Positions 17,793-26,456 of a stretch of DNA of 64,000 nt are shown here, piece by piece. A program made the position numbers and the translations under genes. Source of the stretch: Flavobacterium celericrescens (GTDB lineage Bacteria > Bacteroidota > Bacteroidia > Flavobacteriales > Flavobacteriaceae); contig NZ_JAAJBV010000001.1 in assembly GCF_011392075.1 (NCBI RefSeq), positions 372,001 through 436,000 on the forward strand. Reading direction: 5' to 3'. Numbering within the stretch: the stretch's first letter is position 1; every line of letters starts with the position of its first letter. The notes under the pieces were generated by a model. It saw only the letters and a list, made by a program, of their open reading frames with translations, did not search any database and had not been told where the DNA came from.

Positions 17793-18664
17793 TAGTTAGT
17801 TAAAGTTAGAGTTATTGCAGGCGCAAATGAACGTGTTTCTTTTTCGTTATATTTAGCTTTCTTTTGTTTTATCCATCTTGATGAGCGAAAAACATAACTA
17901 GTTTCATTACTATCCATACAATATTCTATATGAGGACCATAGTTCACAATATATGCAGTTTTTTTGGTGCCATTTACACTAGCTTTTTGATTATATTTAT
18001 TTCTATCTATGAATAAACTTTCAAAACCTACAACTATTCCCTCTTTTGGGATTTGAATATTGTATTTTGAAACATCTACTGTTATTTTACTTTTTCCTTT
18101 TTTAACTTCAACAATTATTTCATCAGAAACTAAATCTTCTCCAGGCATTCCATCTGAATTAACTCCAAAAAGCCTAACTCTAAAAACACCATTTTGTATC
18201 TCGCTTTTTATGAAGAAACTCAAATCTTTTACAAAATTCAAATCTGGATTGTTTTCTTCTAAATTAAACTTTTTAGCAATAATCCATGGTACTACTTGAC
18301 TTTCAGGTAAATAAAACCTTTTATTTAAAACGCCTATTTCAACCTCTTTTGTTTTCTTCGGAATTGATATTACCACTTCTTTTAATTCAAAATTTTTTGG
18401 TTTTAATAAAATGATTTCACTTTTTGTAGAGGTTTTTTTTATTTCATAACCCAAAGTCGAAAAAACCAATATTTTTTCTTGTTCTATCTTTAATGAAAAA
18501 CTACCGTCAACTTCTGACGTAGTACCTATTGGTTCATTCTCCACCCAAATATTCACAAACGGAATTGGTTCTCCCGAAAGACTATCTTTAACCACGCCAC
18601 GGATTTGTGAAAATGTAAATTGTGAAACAGCTAAAAAAATCCAAATCAGTCTTTTATCTTTCAT
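17792..18664 (-). CDS. secreted carboxypeptidase-regulatory-like domain protein, copy 1
   Basis: 290 residues with a signal peptide ending near FTFSQ, a CarboxypepD_reg-like domain beginning IRGVVKDSLSGEPIPFVNIW, and a C-terminal beta-rich region ending AITLTLTN, parallel to the ending AINLVLSN of its neighbour. It follows the GH3-family gene by 2 bases and precedes its paralogue with a one-base overlap. Outside the first domain the two proteins keep only scattered identities, for example FVAYEKLLI against VVGFESLFI. Function unknown; export to the periplasm or outer membrane is expected. Confidence 0.75.
   Translation of the reverse strand: MKDKRLIWIFLAVSQFTFSQIRGVVKDSLSGEPIPFVNIWVENEPIGTTSEVDGSFSLKIEQEKILVFSTLGYEIKKTSTKSEIILLKPKNFELKEVVISIPKKTKEVEIGVLNKRFYLPESQVVPWIIAKKFNLEENNPDLNFVKDLSFFIKSEIQNGVFRVRLFGVNSDGMPGEDLVSDEIIVEVKKGKSKITVDVSKYNIQIPKEGIVVGFESLFIDRNKYNQKASVNGTKKTAYIVNYGPHIEYCMDSNETSYVFRSSRWIKQKKAKYNEKETRSFAPAITLTLTN
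18533..18609 (-). repeat. 77-bp identical repeat, copy B
   Basis: Exact copy of 17670-17746 in the upstream paralogue, 863 bases apart. Such perfect identity inside diverged duplicates suggests recent recombination or gene conversion. Confidence 0.95.
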
Positions 18665-18666
18665 CT

Positions 18667-20157
18667 TTATTCTTTTATCTCAAAAAACTGAGCAATTTTT
18701 CTATCGTTACTTAATCTTGGTAGTTTATTTTGTCCTCCTAATTTTCCTATGGATTTCATGTAGTCTTGGAAACCTTTTTTTGGAACCTTTGAAATTACTA
18801 AAGTTCGTAAAACATTACCCACAATTAAATCGTCATAATATACATTTTGTTTGCGCATAGCGTTATCAATTCGTAAAGCAAAATCGTCTAAATTATTCGG
18901 TTCATTTTCAAATTCGATGAACCATTCGTGATAAGGTAAACCTTCTGAAGGATTGATTTGTGGTGCAACTGTAAATTCGTTTACACTAACATTGGTGCCT
19001 TCCATCGCTTCTTTTAAAGCCGATTCCACTTCTTTTCCAATAACGTGTTCACCAAAAGCCGAAATGTAATGTTTAATTCTTCCCGAAACGATTACGCGAT
19101 ACGGTTTTAAACTCGTAAACTGAATAGTATCTCCAATATTGTAAGCCCAAAGTCCAGCATTTGTGGAAATAATTAAAACGTAGTTTACGCCTAATGCTAC
19201 TTCACCAATCGTATAACGTTTTGGGTTTTCGGTGAAAAATTCGTCTGCTTTTATGAATTCATAGAAAATTCCAGAATTCAATAATAGCAACATTCCTTTT
19301 GCTGACTGAGAATCTTGGTATGCAAAAAAACCTTCTGAAGCTGGAAATAATTCAATAGAATCAACTTTTCTTCCAATTAGGTTTTCAAATTTTGCACGAT
19401 AAGGTTCATAATTCACTCCACCATAAATGAATAAATTAAAGTTTTTGAAAATTTCGCCAACCGGTTTATTCGCTTTTGCTGCCAATTTCTCAAAATACAT
19501 TTGTACCCAAGAAGGAATGCCTGAAATTACTGCCATGTCTTCATTAATAGTCTCGGCAACTATTGTATTTACTTTGGTTTCCCAATCTTCGATGCAATTG
19601 GTTTCCCAACTTGGCATACGGTTTTTTTGCAAATATTTAGGAACAAAATGCGCTACAATTCCTGATAATCGCCCTAATTTGATTCCGTTTTTTTCTTCTA
19701 AAATTGGACTTCCTTGCAAGAAAATCATTTTACCTGAAACGAAATCAGCTTTACCTGTTTCGTGTATATAACTTAAAATAGCATTTCGAGCGGCTTGAAT
19801 ATGAAACGGCATCGATTCTTTTGTCAACGGAATATATTTAGCACCTGAAGTGGTTCCAGAAGTTTTAGCAAAATATAACGGTTTTCCTTTCCAAAGTACA
19901 TTTTCTTCGCCTTTCACCACTTTATCTACATAATGTTTTAACCCTTCATAATCTCGAACAGGAACTTTTTGAACAAAATCGGAATGAGATTTTATCATAC
20001 AGAAATCGTGGTCTTTTCCAAACTGAGTTTGATTAGCCTGTTTGATTAAATTTTCAAAAACTTTTTGTTGCGTTTCAATAGGATTTGTAGCCCATTTTTG
20101 AGTGATTTTATGAATTCTTTTGGCAAAAATTTTTGCTGCTAAAGCTTTTAACGACAT
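18667..20157 (-). CDS. GH3-family acyl-adenylate-forming protein
   Basis: Member of the GH3 (auxin-responsive promoter) family of the ANL superfamily, expected to activate a carboxylate with ATP and perhaps join it to an amino group. From the ATG at 20157 the protein has 496 residues; an in-frame start at 20232 would lie inside the preceding gene. The phosphate-binding motif KTSGTTSG near residues 98-105, an SEGF segment and the YNIGDTI motif support adenylation. Bacterial substrates are not established. It is one base after the LytM-like gene, suggesting co-transcription. Confidence 0.85.
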   Translation of the reverse strand: MSLKALAAKIFAKRIHKITQKWATNPIETQQKVFENLIKQANQTQFGKDHDFCMIKSHSDFVQKVPVRDYEGLKHYVDKVVKGEENVLWKGKPLYFAKTSGTTSGAKYIPLTKESMPFHIQAARNAILSYIHETGKADFVSGKMIFLQGSPILEEKNGIKLGRLSGIVAHFVPKYLQKNRMPSWETNCIEDWETKVNTIVAETINEDMAVISGIPSWVQMYFEKLAAKANKPVGEIFKNFNLFIYGGVNYEPYRAKFENLIGRKVDSIELFPASEGFFAYQDSQSAKGMLLLLNSGIFYEFIKADEFFTENPKRYTIGEVALGVNYVLIISTNAGLWAYNIGDTIQFTSLKPYRVIVSGRIKHYISAFGEHVIGKEVESALKEAMEGTNVSVNEFTVAPQINPSEGLPYHEWFIEFENEPNNLDDFALRIDNAMRKQNVYYDDLIVGNVLRTLVISKVPKKGFQDYMKSIGKLGGQNKLPRLSNDRKIAQFFEIKE

Positions 20158-20158
20158 G

Positions 20159-21028
20159 CTAATTGAAATTGATAAATTGAGTTGGATCAATTGGGAAACC
20201 ATCTTTCCATAATTCGAATCGTAAAGTGGCATTTGGCTTTTGTGGTGTTGAACTTCCTGCTAAAGCGATTACTTCTCCAGATTTTACTACATTTCCTTGA
20301 GATTTTGTAACCGAAGCTGCGTTTTTATATACAGATAAAATATCATCTTTATGACGAATGATTACTACATAACCAGCACTCGGTGTCCAATCTGAAAAAA
20401 TAATTGTTCCTGCTCCAATTGATTTTATTGGCGTGTTATTTGTTAAAGCTATTGTAATAGCAAAATGTTTGTTTTTTGGATTATATTTTTCCAAAATTGC
20501 ACCTTGAGCTGGAGGAAATAATACAAAACTAACTTTTGGTTCAGCTGATTCAAATACATTAAATTTATCTTCTTTAATTACTTGATTTCTTAGCTCTATT
20601 TCTTGTTCGGTTGGAGAAAGACTTTCATTGCTAATTCCTTCTAAATCGGATGCTTTTATTGAATCTTTATTCAATTTTGCATATTCTAAATCGCCTGTTA
20701 AAACTTTTTTTATTGAGGCAATATAGGCATTATTAAGTTTAACAGATTTTTCTAAAGAATCAGATTTAATTGCCATTTCCAAAGCTTCTTGTTTTAATTT
20801 TGAAGAAGCATATCCAGGAATATATTCGCGAAGTGGCGTAAATGCAATAATATAAGTTGTGACAAAAATGATTAAAATAGCACCAATAGAACCAACTACA
20901 AAAACATTCATCAAGTTTAATTTTAATGAAAAGGTTTCCTCAAAAGTATCTTCATTAAGAATAACTAATCTTCTTTTATTGTATAACTTTTTGAGAAGTA
21001 GTTGTCGTTTAAGTCGTTTATTAGGCAT
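20159..21028 (-). CDS. degenerate M23/LytM-domain protein, membrane anchored
   Basis: 289 residues from the ATG at 21028. A basic N terminus is followed by one membrane helix near 40-60, a helical linker, and a C-terminal LytM domain (about 190-287). The catalytic motifs are lost: the first zinc motif (HxxxD) reads NKHFAITIAL, and the HxH motif reads LRFELW, so two of three zinc ligands are missing. Such inactive LytM proteins, like EnvC and NlpD, activate amidases or organise cell-wall complexes. It probably has a periplasmic regulatory role in peptidoglycan turnover. Confidence 0.8.
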   Translation of the reverse strand: MPNKRLKRQLLLKKLYNKRRLVILNEDTFEETFSLKLNLMNVFVVGSIGAILIIFVTTYIIAFTPLREYIPGYASSKLKQEALEMAIKSDSLEKSVKLNNAYIASIKKVLTGDLEYAKLNKDSIKASDLEGISNESLSPTEQEIELRNQVIKEDKFNVFESAEPKVSFVLFPPAQGAILEKYNPKNKHFAITIALTNNTPIKSIGAGTIIFSDWTPSAGYVVIIRHKDDILSVYKNAASVTKSQGNVVKSGEVIALAGSSTPQKPNATLRFELWKDGFPIDPTQFINFN

Positions 21029-21050
21029 TTTTAAAAACAAATTAGTATCA

Positions 21051-21058
21051 CAAATATA
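21051..21058 (-). promoter_or_regulatory. -7 element for the LytM-GH3 operon
   Basis: Minus-strand TATATTTG, an exact TAnnTTTG match, lies 22 bases before the LytM-like ATG. No clear -33 element is seen. Confidence 0.5.
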
Positions 21059-21130
21059 CTAAATACAACGTGTTGTTACTTTAATACACATAATAATTAG
21101 TTAAAAAATAATGGTTTGTTAATTTCTTAT

Positions 21131-21138
21131 TATCTTTG
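21131..21138 (+). promoter_or_regulatory. -7 element for tatA
   Basis: TATCTTTG is an exact TAnnTTTG match 40 bases before the tatA ATG. TTTG at 21115-21118 lies too close (12 bases) for a normal -33 element. Confidence 0.5.
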
Positions 21139-21178
21139 TAACGTATTAAATGAATAAAAGTTATAAATTTTACATATC

Positions 21179-21355
21179 ATGGGAAAATTAGGTCTTACAG
21201 AAATATTAGTCATTTTAGCTATTGTTTTATTACTTTTTGGAGGTAAAAAAATTCCTGAATTAATGAAAGGATTAGGTAGTGGTATCAAAGAATTTAAAAA
21301 TGCCGCTAAAGACGACCAACCTGCAAATTCTAAAAAAGAGGAAGAAACGAAATAG
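21179..21355 (+). CDS. tatA: twin-arginine translocase subunit TatA
   Basis: A 58-residue protein with the TatA/E layout: short N terminus MGKLGLTEI, one membrane helix (about 6-20), the hinge FGGKKIPEL at 20-28, then an amphipathic helix (about 28-42) and a lysine/glutamate-rich tail. TatA oligomers form the pore that exports folded proteins in partnership with TatC. tatC is not in the window. The gene stands alone, divergent from the LytM-like gene, with its own promoter element and a strong hairpin terminator. Confidence 0.92.
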   Translation: MGKLGLTEILVILAIVLLLFGGKKIPELMKGLGSGIKEFKNAAKDDQPANSKKEEETK

Positions 21356-21369
21356 TTTTTGTAGATAAA

Positions 21370-21410
21370 AAAACAAAACCCAAATTATTAAGTAATTTGG
21401 GTTTTGTTTT
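21370..21410. terminator. bidirectional terminator between tatA and tex
   Basis: A perfect 18-base stem (21370-21387 with 21393-21410) around TTAAG, flanked by A and T runs, separates the convergent genes tatA and tex. Confidence 0.88.
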
Positions 21411-23536
21411 TATAAAATCATCGTCAACTGAATGCGTTTTCTAGCTTCATCAACCTCAACTACTTTTACTTGCACATGTTGGTGCATTTTTACGACTTCG
21501 TTTACATCAGAAACATAACCTTCTTTCAATTGTGAAATGTGAACCAAACCACTTTCTTTGATTCCTAAATCTACAAAACATCCAAAAGCGGTAATATTAT
21601 TCACAATTCCTGGTAAAATCATTCCGGTTCTTAAATCGGAAATGGAGCGAACATTTGGGTCGAATTCGAAAATTTTAGCAGCTTTTCTAGGGTCTAAGCC
21701 TGGTTTTTCTAGCTCTTTTAAAATATCTTTTAAAGTTAAAATTCCTATTTCAGCCGTGATGTAATTTTCAGGTTTTATTTGAGCGATTTTTTCTTTATTA
21801 GCAATTAATTCAGTGGTTTTTATGCCCAAATCTTTAGCCATTTTTTCCACAATTGGATACGCTTCTGGATGCACTGCAGAATTATCCAACGGATTTTTCC
21901 CATCACGAATTCTGATGAAAGCTGCCGCTTGTTGATACGCTTTTTCTCCTAAACGCGGTACTTTTTTCAATTGCTTTCTATCTTCAAAAGGGCCGTTTTC
22001 CGAACGATAGGCTACAATATTTTCCGCCATTTTTTCACCAATTCCTGAAACGTAACTCAACAACGATTTACTAGCAGTATTAATGTTAATCCCAACAGAA
22101 TTCACACAACTCATTACCGTACTATCTAATGCTGATTGCAATTTTGTTTGGTCTACATCGTGTTGATATTGTCCAACACCAATAGATTTTGGATCAATTT
22201 TTACCAATTCTGCTAATGGGTCTGAAAGGCGTCTCCCAATCGAAACCGAACCTCGAACGGTTACATCATAATTAGCAAATTCTTCTCTAGCAATTTTACT
22301 CGCAGAATAGACAGATGCTCCCGCTTCCGAAACTACAAAAACCTGAACAGGTTTGTCAAAAGCGATTTTTTTGATGAAAAATTCGGTTTCACGAGAAGCG
22401 GTTCCGTTACCAATAGAAATCGCTTCAATATTATAAGCATTCACCATCGAACGGATTTTTTTCATTGCCATAGCGGTATCGTTTTGTGGCGCATGTGGAT
22501 AAATAGTTTCGTTATTTAACAAATCTCCTTTTTCATCCAAACACACAACTTTACAACCTGTTCTATAACCTGGATCGATGGCTAAAATTCTTTTTTCACC
22601 TAATGGTGGTGCTAACAATAACTGACGTAAATTTTCGGAAAATACATCAATCGCTTTTATGTCGGCTTTGGCTTTTGCTTCTTGTAAGGCTTCATTTGAA
22701 ATAGCAGGTTCTAACAAGCGTTTGTAACTGTCTTTTATCGCTAATTCCAAATGTTCAGTCGCATCCGAATTTTTATTTTTGATGATATTTTCTTCGATGA
22801 AATCTAGCGCTTCTTCTTTTTCGATTGCGACATTTAGTTTCACAAAACCTTCCGCTTCAGCACGTAACATAGCTAATAAACGATGTGATGGTGCTTTAGC
22901 AATTGGTTCCGCCCAATCGAAATATTGGGAGAATTTCTGAGCCGCCTCGTCATCTTTTTTGGTTTTAACTACCTTAGTTGTAATTTCTGCTTTTCTTTGA
23001 AACAAGCGACGTAAATTTTTACGAATAAATATATTTTCATTAATCCATTCGGCAATAATATCTCGAGCACCTTGTAACGCTTCGTCTTCGTTTTTTACAT
23101 TCGCATTCAAATATTTGGAAGCTAAAAATTCAATATCATCATTTTTTTGACTCATGATGATTTTTGCCAAAGGTTCTAATCCGTTTTCACGAGCGACATC
23201 AGCTTTGGTTTTTTTCTTCTTTTTATAGGGCAAATAGAAATCTTCCAATTCTTGTAAATCGAAACTGTTTTCAATTTTAGCTTTCAATTCTGGAGAAAGT
23301 GCATTTTGCTCTTCAATCGATTTTAAAATGCTTTCTTTTCGTTTGATGATTTCATCAAATTGCTTGTTTAATTTTGAAATGGCTTCGATTTGTACCTCAT
23401 CTAAATTTCCGGTTTGGTCTTTTCGGTAACGCGAAATAAACGGAATTGTACAATCTTCTGAAAGTAATTTTATAGTAGCTTCAATGCTCTTTGGAGCAAT
23501 GTTAGTTTGGTTTTGAATGAATTGAATGTGAGTCAT
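21410..23536 (-). CDS. tex: Tex-family RNA-binding protein
   Basis: 708 residues: N-terminal helical Tex domain, a YqgF/RNase-H-like domain (about 330-440, with ILAIDPGYRTGCKVV), helix-hairpin-helix repeats (about 490-560) and a C-terminal S1 RNA-binding domain (about 635-708). This is the standard architecture of Tex, a relative of eukaryotic Spt6 that binds nucleic acids and affects transcription and stress tolerance. Length is slightly shorter than E. coli Tex, with a short tail after S1. It stands alone, bounded by a terminator and divergent from the DUF1294 gene. Confidence 0.94.
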   Translation of the reverse strand: MTHIQFIQNQTNIAPKSIEATIKLLSEDCTIPFISRYRKDQTGNLDEVQIEAISKLNKQFDEIIKRKESILKSIEEQNALSPELKAKIENSFDLQELEDFYLPYKKKKKTKADVARENGLEPLAKIIMSQKNDDIEFLASKYLNANVKNEDEALQGARDIIAEWINENIFIRKNLRRLFQRKAEITTKVVKTKKDDEAAQKFSQYFDWAEPIAKAPSHRLLAMLRAEAEGFVKLNVAIEKEEALDFIEENIIKNKNSDATEHLELAIKDSYKRLLEPAISNEALQEAKAKADIKAIDVFSENLRQLLLAPPLGEKRILAIDPGYRTGCKVVCLDEKGDLLNNETIYPHAPQNDTAMAMKKIRSMVNAYNIEAISIGNGTASRETEFFIKKIAFDKPVQVFVVSEAGASVYSASKIAREEFANYDVTVRGSVSIGRRLSDPLAELVKIDPKSIGVGQYQHDVDQTKLQSALDSTVMSCVNSVGININTASKSLLSYVSGIGEKMAENIVAYRSENGPFEDRKQLKKVPRLGEKAYQQAAAFIRIRDGKNPLDNSAVHPEAYPIVEKMAKDLGIKTTELIANKEKIAQIKPENYITAEIGILTLKDILKELEKPGLDPRKAAKIFEFDPNVRSISDLRTGMILPGIVNNITAFGCFVDLGIKESGLVHISQLKEGYVSDVNEVVKMHQHVQVKVVEVDEARKRIQLTMIL

Positions 23537-23565
23537 CGTAAATAAAAATTGAAATGCTAAAATAC

Positions 23566-23573
23566 TATCTTTG
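23566..23573 (+). promoter_or_regulatory. -7 element for the DUF1294 gene
   Basis: TATCTTTG matches TAnnTTTG exactly, 17 bases before the ATG at 23591. Confidence 0.5.
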
Positions 23574-23590
23574 AATAAAATTATAAACCT

Positions 23591-23863
23591 ATGGAACCAA
23601 TATTATTTTATTTATTGATGATAAATTTAATAACTCTTTTTGTTTGGGGTTATGATAAAAAAATGGCTAAAAAAAATGGTAATCGTATTTCTGAAATTCG
23701 TTTACTATGGTTAATTTTTTTAGGAGGCTTATTGGGGGGTATTGTTGGGATGTTACTTTTTAGACATAAAATTTCAAAACGAAGTTTTTTACTAAAGTTT
23801 TTTACAGTTGGAATACTTCAATTAATTGTTTTGCGATTTATCTTAAGAATTCTATGGAATTAA
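23591..23863 (+). CDS. DUF1294 small membrane protein
   Basis: 90 residues with three hydrophobic segments. The motif YDKKMAKKNGNRISE followed by LLWLIFLGGLLGGIVGM is typical of DUF1294, a family of small inner-membrane proteins, sometimes fused to a cold-shock domain, which is absent here. Function unknown. It is divergent from tex and converges on the cation-efflux gene with a 9-base gap. Confidence 0.82.
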   Translation: MEPILFYLLMINLITLFVWGYDKKMAKKNGNRISEIRLLWLIFLGGLLGGIVGMLLFRHKISKRSFLLKFFTVGILQLIVLRFILRILWN

Positions 23864-23872
23864 TCTTGTTTT

Positions 23873-24781
23873 TTAATCTTGAACGATAAAATCTTTTGGA
23901 TCTTCTTTCTTAAATTCAGGCTGAATTGTGATGTGATTAATTCCAAAGTTTTCAAACAAAACTAATTCTATACGGTGTAAAACTTCGTCGAATTGAGTTA
24001 ACGTAAAATCTTCTGGACAATCTAAATGGGCTTCTAAATGAATTTCTTCTTCGTTTAAGTGCCAAACATGAATGTGATGCAATTTTCCTGCTCCAGGAAC
24101 TTTATGAACTTCTCTAACAATTTCTTTAATATCAATATGTTCTGGTGTAAAAAGCATTAACATTTTTGTTGCTTTTTTTATCAAATCATAACCCACCACA
24201 ATTAAGTAAACAGCAATTAAAATTGTCATCACACTATCTACCCAAAACCAACCATAAAATTTCATCAATAATCCACCTACTAAAACCGCTACTGAAGCCA
24301 TCATATCGGTTAATAAATGCAAATAAGCAGATTTCATATTCAAATTATGATCGGCATCTTTTTTTAATAAAATCACTGACAAACCATTAACAGCAATTCC
24401 TAATACCGCTAACCAAATTACTAAATTTGATTTGATTTCATGAGGATGAAAAAAACGTTCAACAGCACCATATATAAGGATAAAAGCAACAATGATTAAA
24501 GTTGCAGCATTTACAAAAGCCGCAATAAGTTCGGCTCTTTTCAACCCAAAAGTTTGATCTATTGAAGCTTTTCTACGTGATAATTTATGAGCCACTAAAC
24601 TAAAAACTAGCGAAAGCACATCAGAAAAATTGTGTAATGCATCAGAAATTAATGCCAAACTTCCTGAAATAATTCCGCCCACTATTTGAGCAACCGTAAT
24701 TAGTAAATTCAATAAAATAGAATAAACTAAATTTTTTGCTTTTACTTCGTGTTTGTGAATATGAACGTGGTTGTGACTCAT
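23873..24781 (-). CDS. cation diffusion facilitator family transporter (CzcD/ZitB-like)
   Basis: Proton-coupled exporter of Zn2+ or related divalent metals in the inner membrane. 302 residues: a His-rich cytoplasmic N terminus (HNHVHIHKHE), six membrane helices, and a cytoplasmic C-terminal domain. The metal-site motifs ISDALHNFSD (helix 2) and HLLTDMMAS (helix 5, HxxxD) are intact, the His/Asp pairing usual for Zn transporters. It follows rpiB by 6 bases and is probably co-transcribed with it. Confidence 0.92.
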   Translation of the reverse strand: MSHNHVHIHKHEVKAKNLVYSILLNLLITVAQIVGGIISGSLALISDALHNFSDVLSLVFSLVAHKLSRRKASIDQTFGLKRAELIAAFVNAATLIIVAFILIYGAVERFFHPHEIKSNLVIWLAVLGIAVNGLSVILLKKDADHNLNMKSAYLHLLTDMMASVAVLVGGLLMKFYGWFWVDSVMTILIAVYLIVVGYDLIKKATKMLMLFTPEHIDIKEIVREVHKVPGAGKLHHIHVWHLNEEEIHLEAHLDCPEDFTLTQFDEVLHRIELVLFENFGINHITIQPEFKKEDPKDFIVQD

Positions 24782-24787
24782 TTAAAA

Positions 24788-25219
24788 CTATTTACAAGCT
24801 ATTTTTTTTACACGATTAGCATGTCTTCCTCCTTCAAAAGGTGTGTTTAAAAAAGTATCTACCATTTCAATAGCTTGCTGAATAGAAGTATAACGCGCTG
24901 GAATGCTTAAAATATTTGCATCATTATGTTGACGTGCTAAAGCAGCAATTTCTTTTGTCCAACATAAAGCCGCACGAATGTCTTGATGTTTATTCACTGT
25001 CATAGCGATTCCGTTTCCTGAGCCACAAATTACAATTCCTAAATCAGCTTTTTTTGATTCCACATCATACGCTACTGGATGACCAAAATCAGGATAATCT
25101 ACACTATCAAAAGTATCTGTTCCGTGGTTAAAAACAGTGTGTCCTTTTTCTTCTAAAAATTGAACTATAGCTTTTTTGTAGTCTGGACCAGCGTGGTCAT
25201 TACCGATTGAAATTTTCAT
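24788..25219 (-). CDS. rpiB: ribose 5-phosphate isomerase B
   Basis: Interconverts ribose-5-phosphate and ribulose-5-phosphate in the pentose phosphate pathway. 143 residues, normal for RpiB. The GNDHAGPDYK start and the active-site Cys in CGSGNGIAM (near 65-73) with the His-Asn of QHNDANIL are present. It begins an operon with the metal exporter; its promoter overlaps the divergent promoter of the DUF1905 gene. Confidence 0.94.
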   Translation of the reverse strand: MKISIGNDHAGPDYKKAIVQFLEEKGHTVFNHGTDTFDSVDYPDFGHPVAYDVESKKADLGIVICGSGNGIAMTVNKHQDIRAALCWTKEIAALARQHNDANILSIPARYTSIQQAIEMVDTFLNTPFEGGRHANRVKKIACK

Positions 25220-25249
25220 GATGTGTGTTGTGTTGTTAATTATATTTTA

Positions 25250-25257
25250 CAAAAGTA
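25250..25257 (-). promoter_or_regulatory. -7 element for rpiB
   Basis: Minus-strand TACTTTTG matches TAnnTTTG exactly, 30 bases before the rpiB ATG. Confidence 0.5.
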
Positions 25258-25261
25258 ATCA

Positions 25262-25289
25262 TTTGTTGTTTTATATTAAATTAGCTTTG
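25262..25289 (+). promoter_or_regulatory. promoter for the DUF1905 gene
   Basis: TTTG at 25262-25265 and TAGCTTTG at 25282-25289 (exact TAnnTTTG) are separated by 16 bases, slightly short for the Bacteroidetes spacing. The ATG follows 18 bases later. It lies beside the oppositely directed rpiB promoter. Confidence 0.55.
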
Positions 25290-25307
25290 TATATAAAAAT
25301 AAATAAA

Positions 25308-25832
25308 ATGAAATTTCAAGGAAAAATAGACTCTTTTGCTGAAAACAATTTAGGACACGGACCATATATTGAAATTCCAGAAGATGTTTATAAAGAATTA
25401 TTAAAAACAACCATTGATAAACGTGTAAAATGTACTTTGAATAATACAATTACTGTAAGTAGAGCAATGGCTCCAAAAGGAAACTTCCATTATATATTGT
25501 TAAACAAAGAGGTTTTAAAAGAAATAAAAATAAATGTTGGTGATGCTGTTTTAGTAGAGCTTCAACCAGATGAATCTAAATATGGTATGCCAATTTCTGA
25601 AGAAATGGAAGAGGTTTTATTTAGTGATCCAGATGGAAGTAATTTATTTCACAAACTAACCCCTGGTGTGCAACGAACTCTTATTCATGTTATTAATAAA
25701 TTTAAAAGTTCTAACTTAAAAATAGAGCGCAGTTTTGTGATTTTGGAACACCTGAAAAAAAATAAAGGAAAAATAGATTTCAAACTTTTGCAAGAAGATT
25801 TTAAAAACTATCGAAACAATATGAAATTTTAA
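25308..25832 (+). CDS. DUF1905/YdeI-like protein
   Basis: 174 residues from the ATG at 25308; earlier in-frame starts would put the promoter inside the gene. The N-terminal part (about 1-90), with a small beta-barrel pattern around KVKCTLNNT and DAVLVELQPD, fits DUF1905. The C-terminal part is a helical segment of the type seen in YdeI/OmpD-associated bacteriocin-protection proteins. Cytoplasmic; molecular function unknown. It is followed by the longest gene-free stretch of the window. Confidence 0.7.
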   Translation: MKFQGKIDSFAENNLGHGPYIEIPEDVYKELLKTTIDKRVKCTLNNTITVSRAMAPKGNFHYILLNKEVLKEIKINVGDAVLVELQPDESKYGMPISEEMEEVLFSDPDGSNLFHKLTPGVQRTLIHVINKFKSSNLKIERSFVILEHLKKNKGKIDFKLLQEDFKNYRNNMKF

Positions 25833-26456
25833 TCTATTTCATTAAAAATCAACAAAGTATTCAACTTTCCACTATGATTTTTATCATATGTTAATTCTTT
25901 TTTGTAAATCATTGATAATCAGATAAATTTAAATTAACAACATTTGTTAACAACTTTAGATAGAAAATTAGAACTTTTTTTAGGTTGTATTGAAAAAATA
26001 TGTAATCAAAAATTGAATTTAAAAAATCAAGGTTAGTTATCTTTTTTTGTTGAAAATTTATTAATAGTTTTTAGGTAGTTATTAACACAAATCTCTTATA
26101 AAAGTTATTTACAAAATAATAATAAAATCAACTATGAACATCTGTTGATAAGTTGATTATTAAAATTTTATATAAACTAATTTTCAATTCTTTACAATAT
26201 TATTTAATTGTTAATTTCGTTGTATAAGTATCAATAACTTTTAAACAACACTATTATAAAAAAACTTATTCCACATATTAACACGCTATAATAACCATCA
26301 TAAATTTAAATTTAATTAAAAATATTTTTTATTGTTTTTAATAAATGTTGAAAACTTCTTTTTTTCAATTTTGTTATAATTTGGTTAATTCTAATTTACG
26401 AATTCTTATTTCTAATTTCTTCTTCGTAACTTTCAACTTTAATTAGAAATGATACA
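25833..26456. other. candidate replication origin (oriC) in a 624-bp gene-free AT-rich stretch
   Basis: No convincing gene is seen. The stretch is very AT-rich and holds several DnaA-box-like words: TTATTAACA (26079-26087), TTATTTACA (26105-26113), TTATCAACA on the minus strand (26143-26151, one mismatch to TTATCCACA), and a degenerate TTATTCCACA at 26266-26275. Genes to the left for 20 kb are mostly leftward and those to the right for 22 kb mostly rightward, as expected on both sides of an origin. Three exact parS sites lie 16-18 kb away. dnaA is not in the window, and none of the boxes is perfect, so this is a hypothesis. The right end must also hold the rnr promoter. Confidence 0.45.

Noticed and set aside
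17569-17799. Plus-strand open frame across the paralogue pair
   Set aside because: Antisense to a gene with signal peptide and conserved domain; no own start signal.
26266-26275. TTATTCCACA as a DnaA box
   Set aside because: It has one extra base relative to TTATCCACA; only supportive, not a real match.
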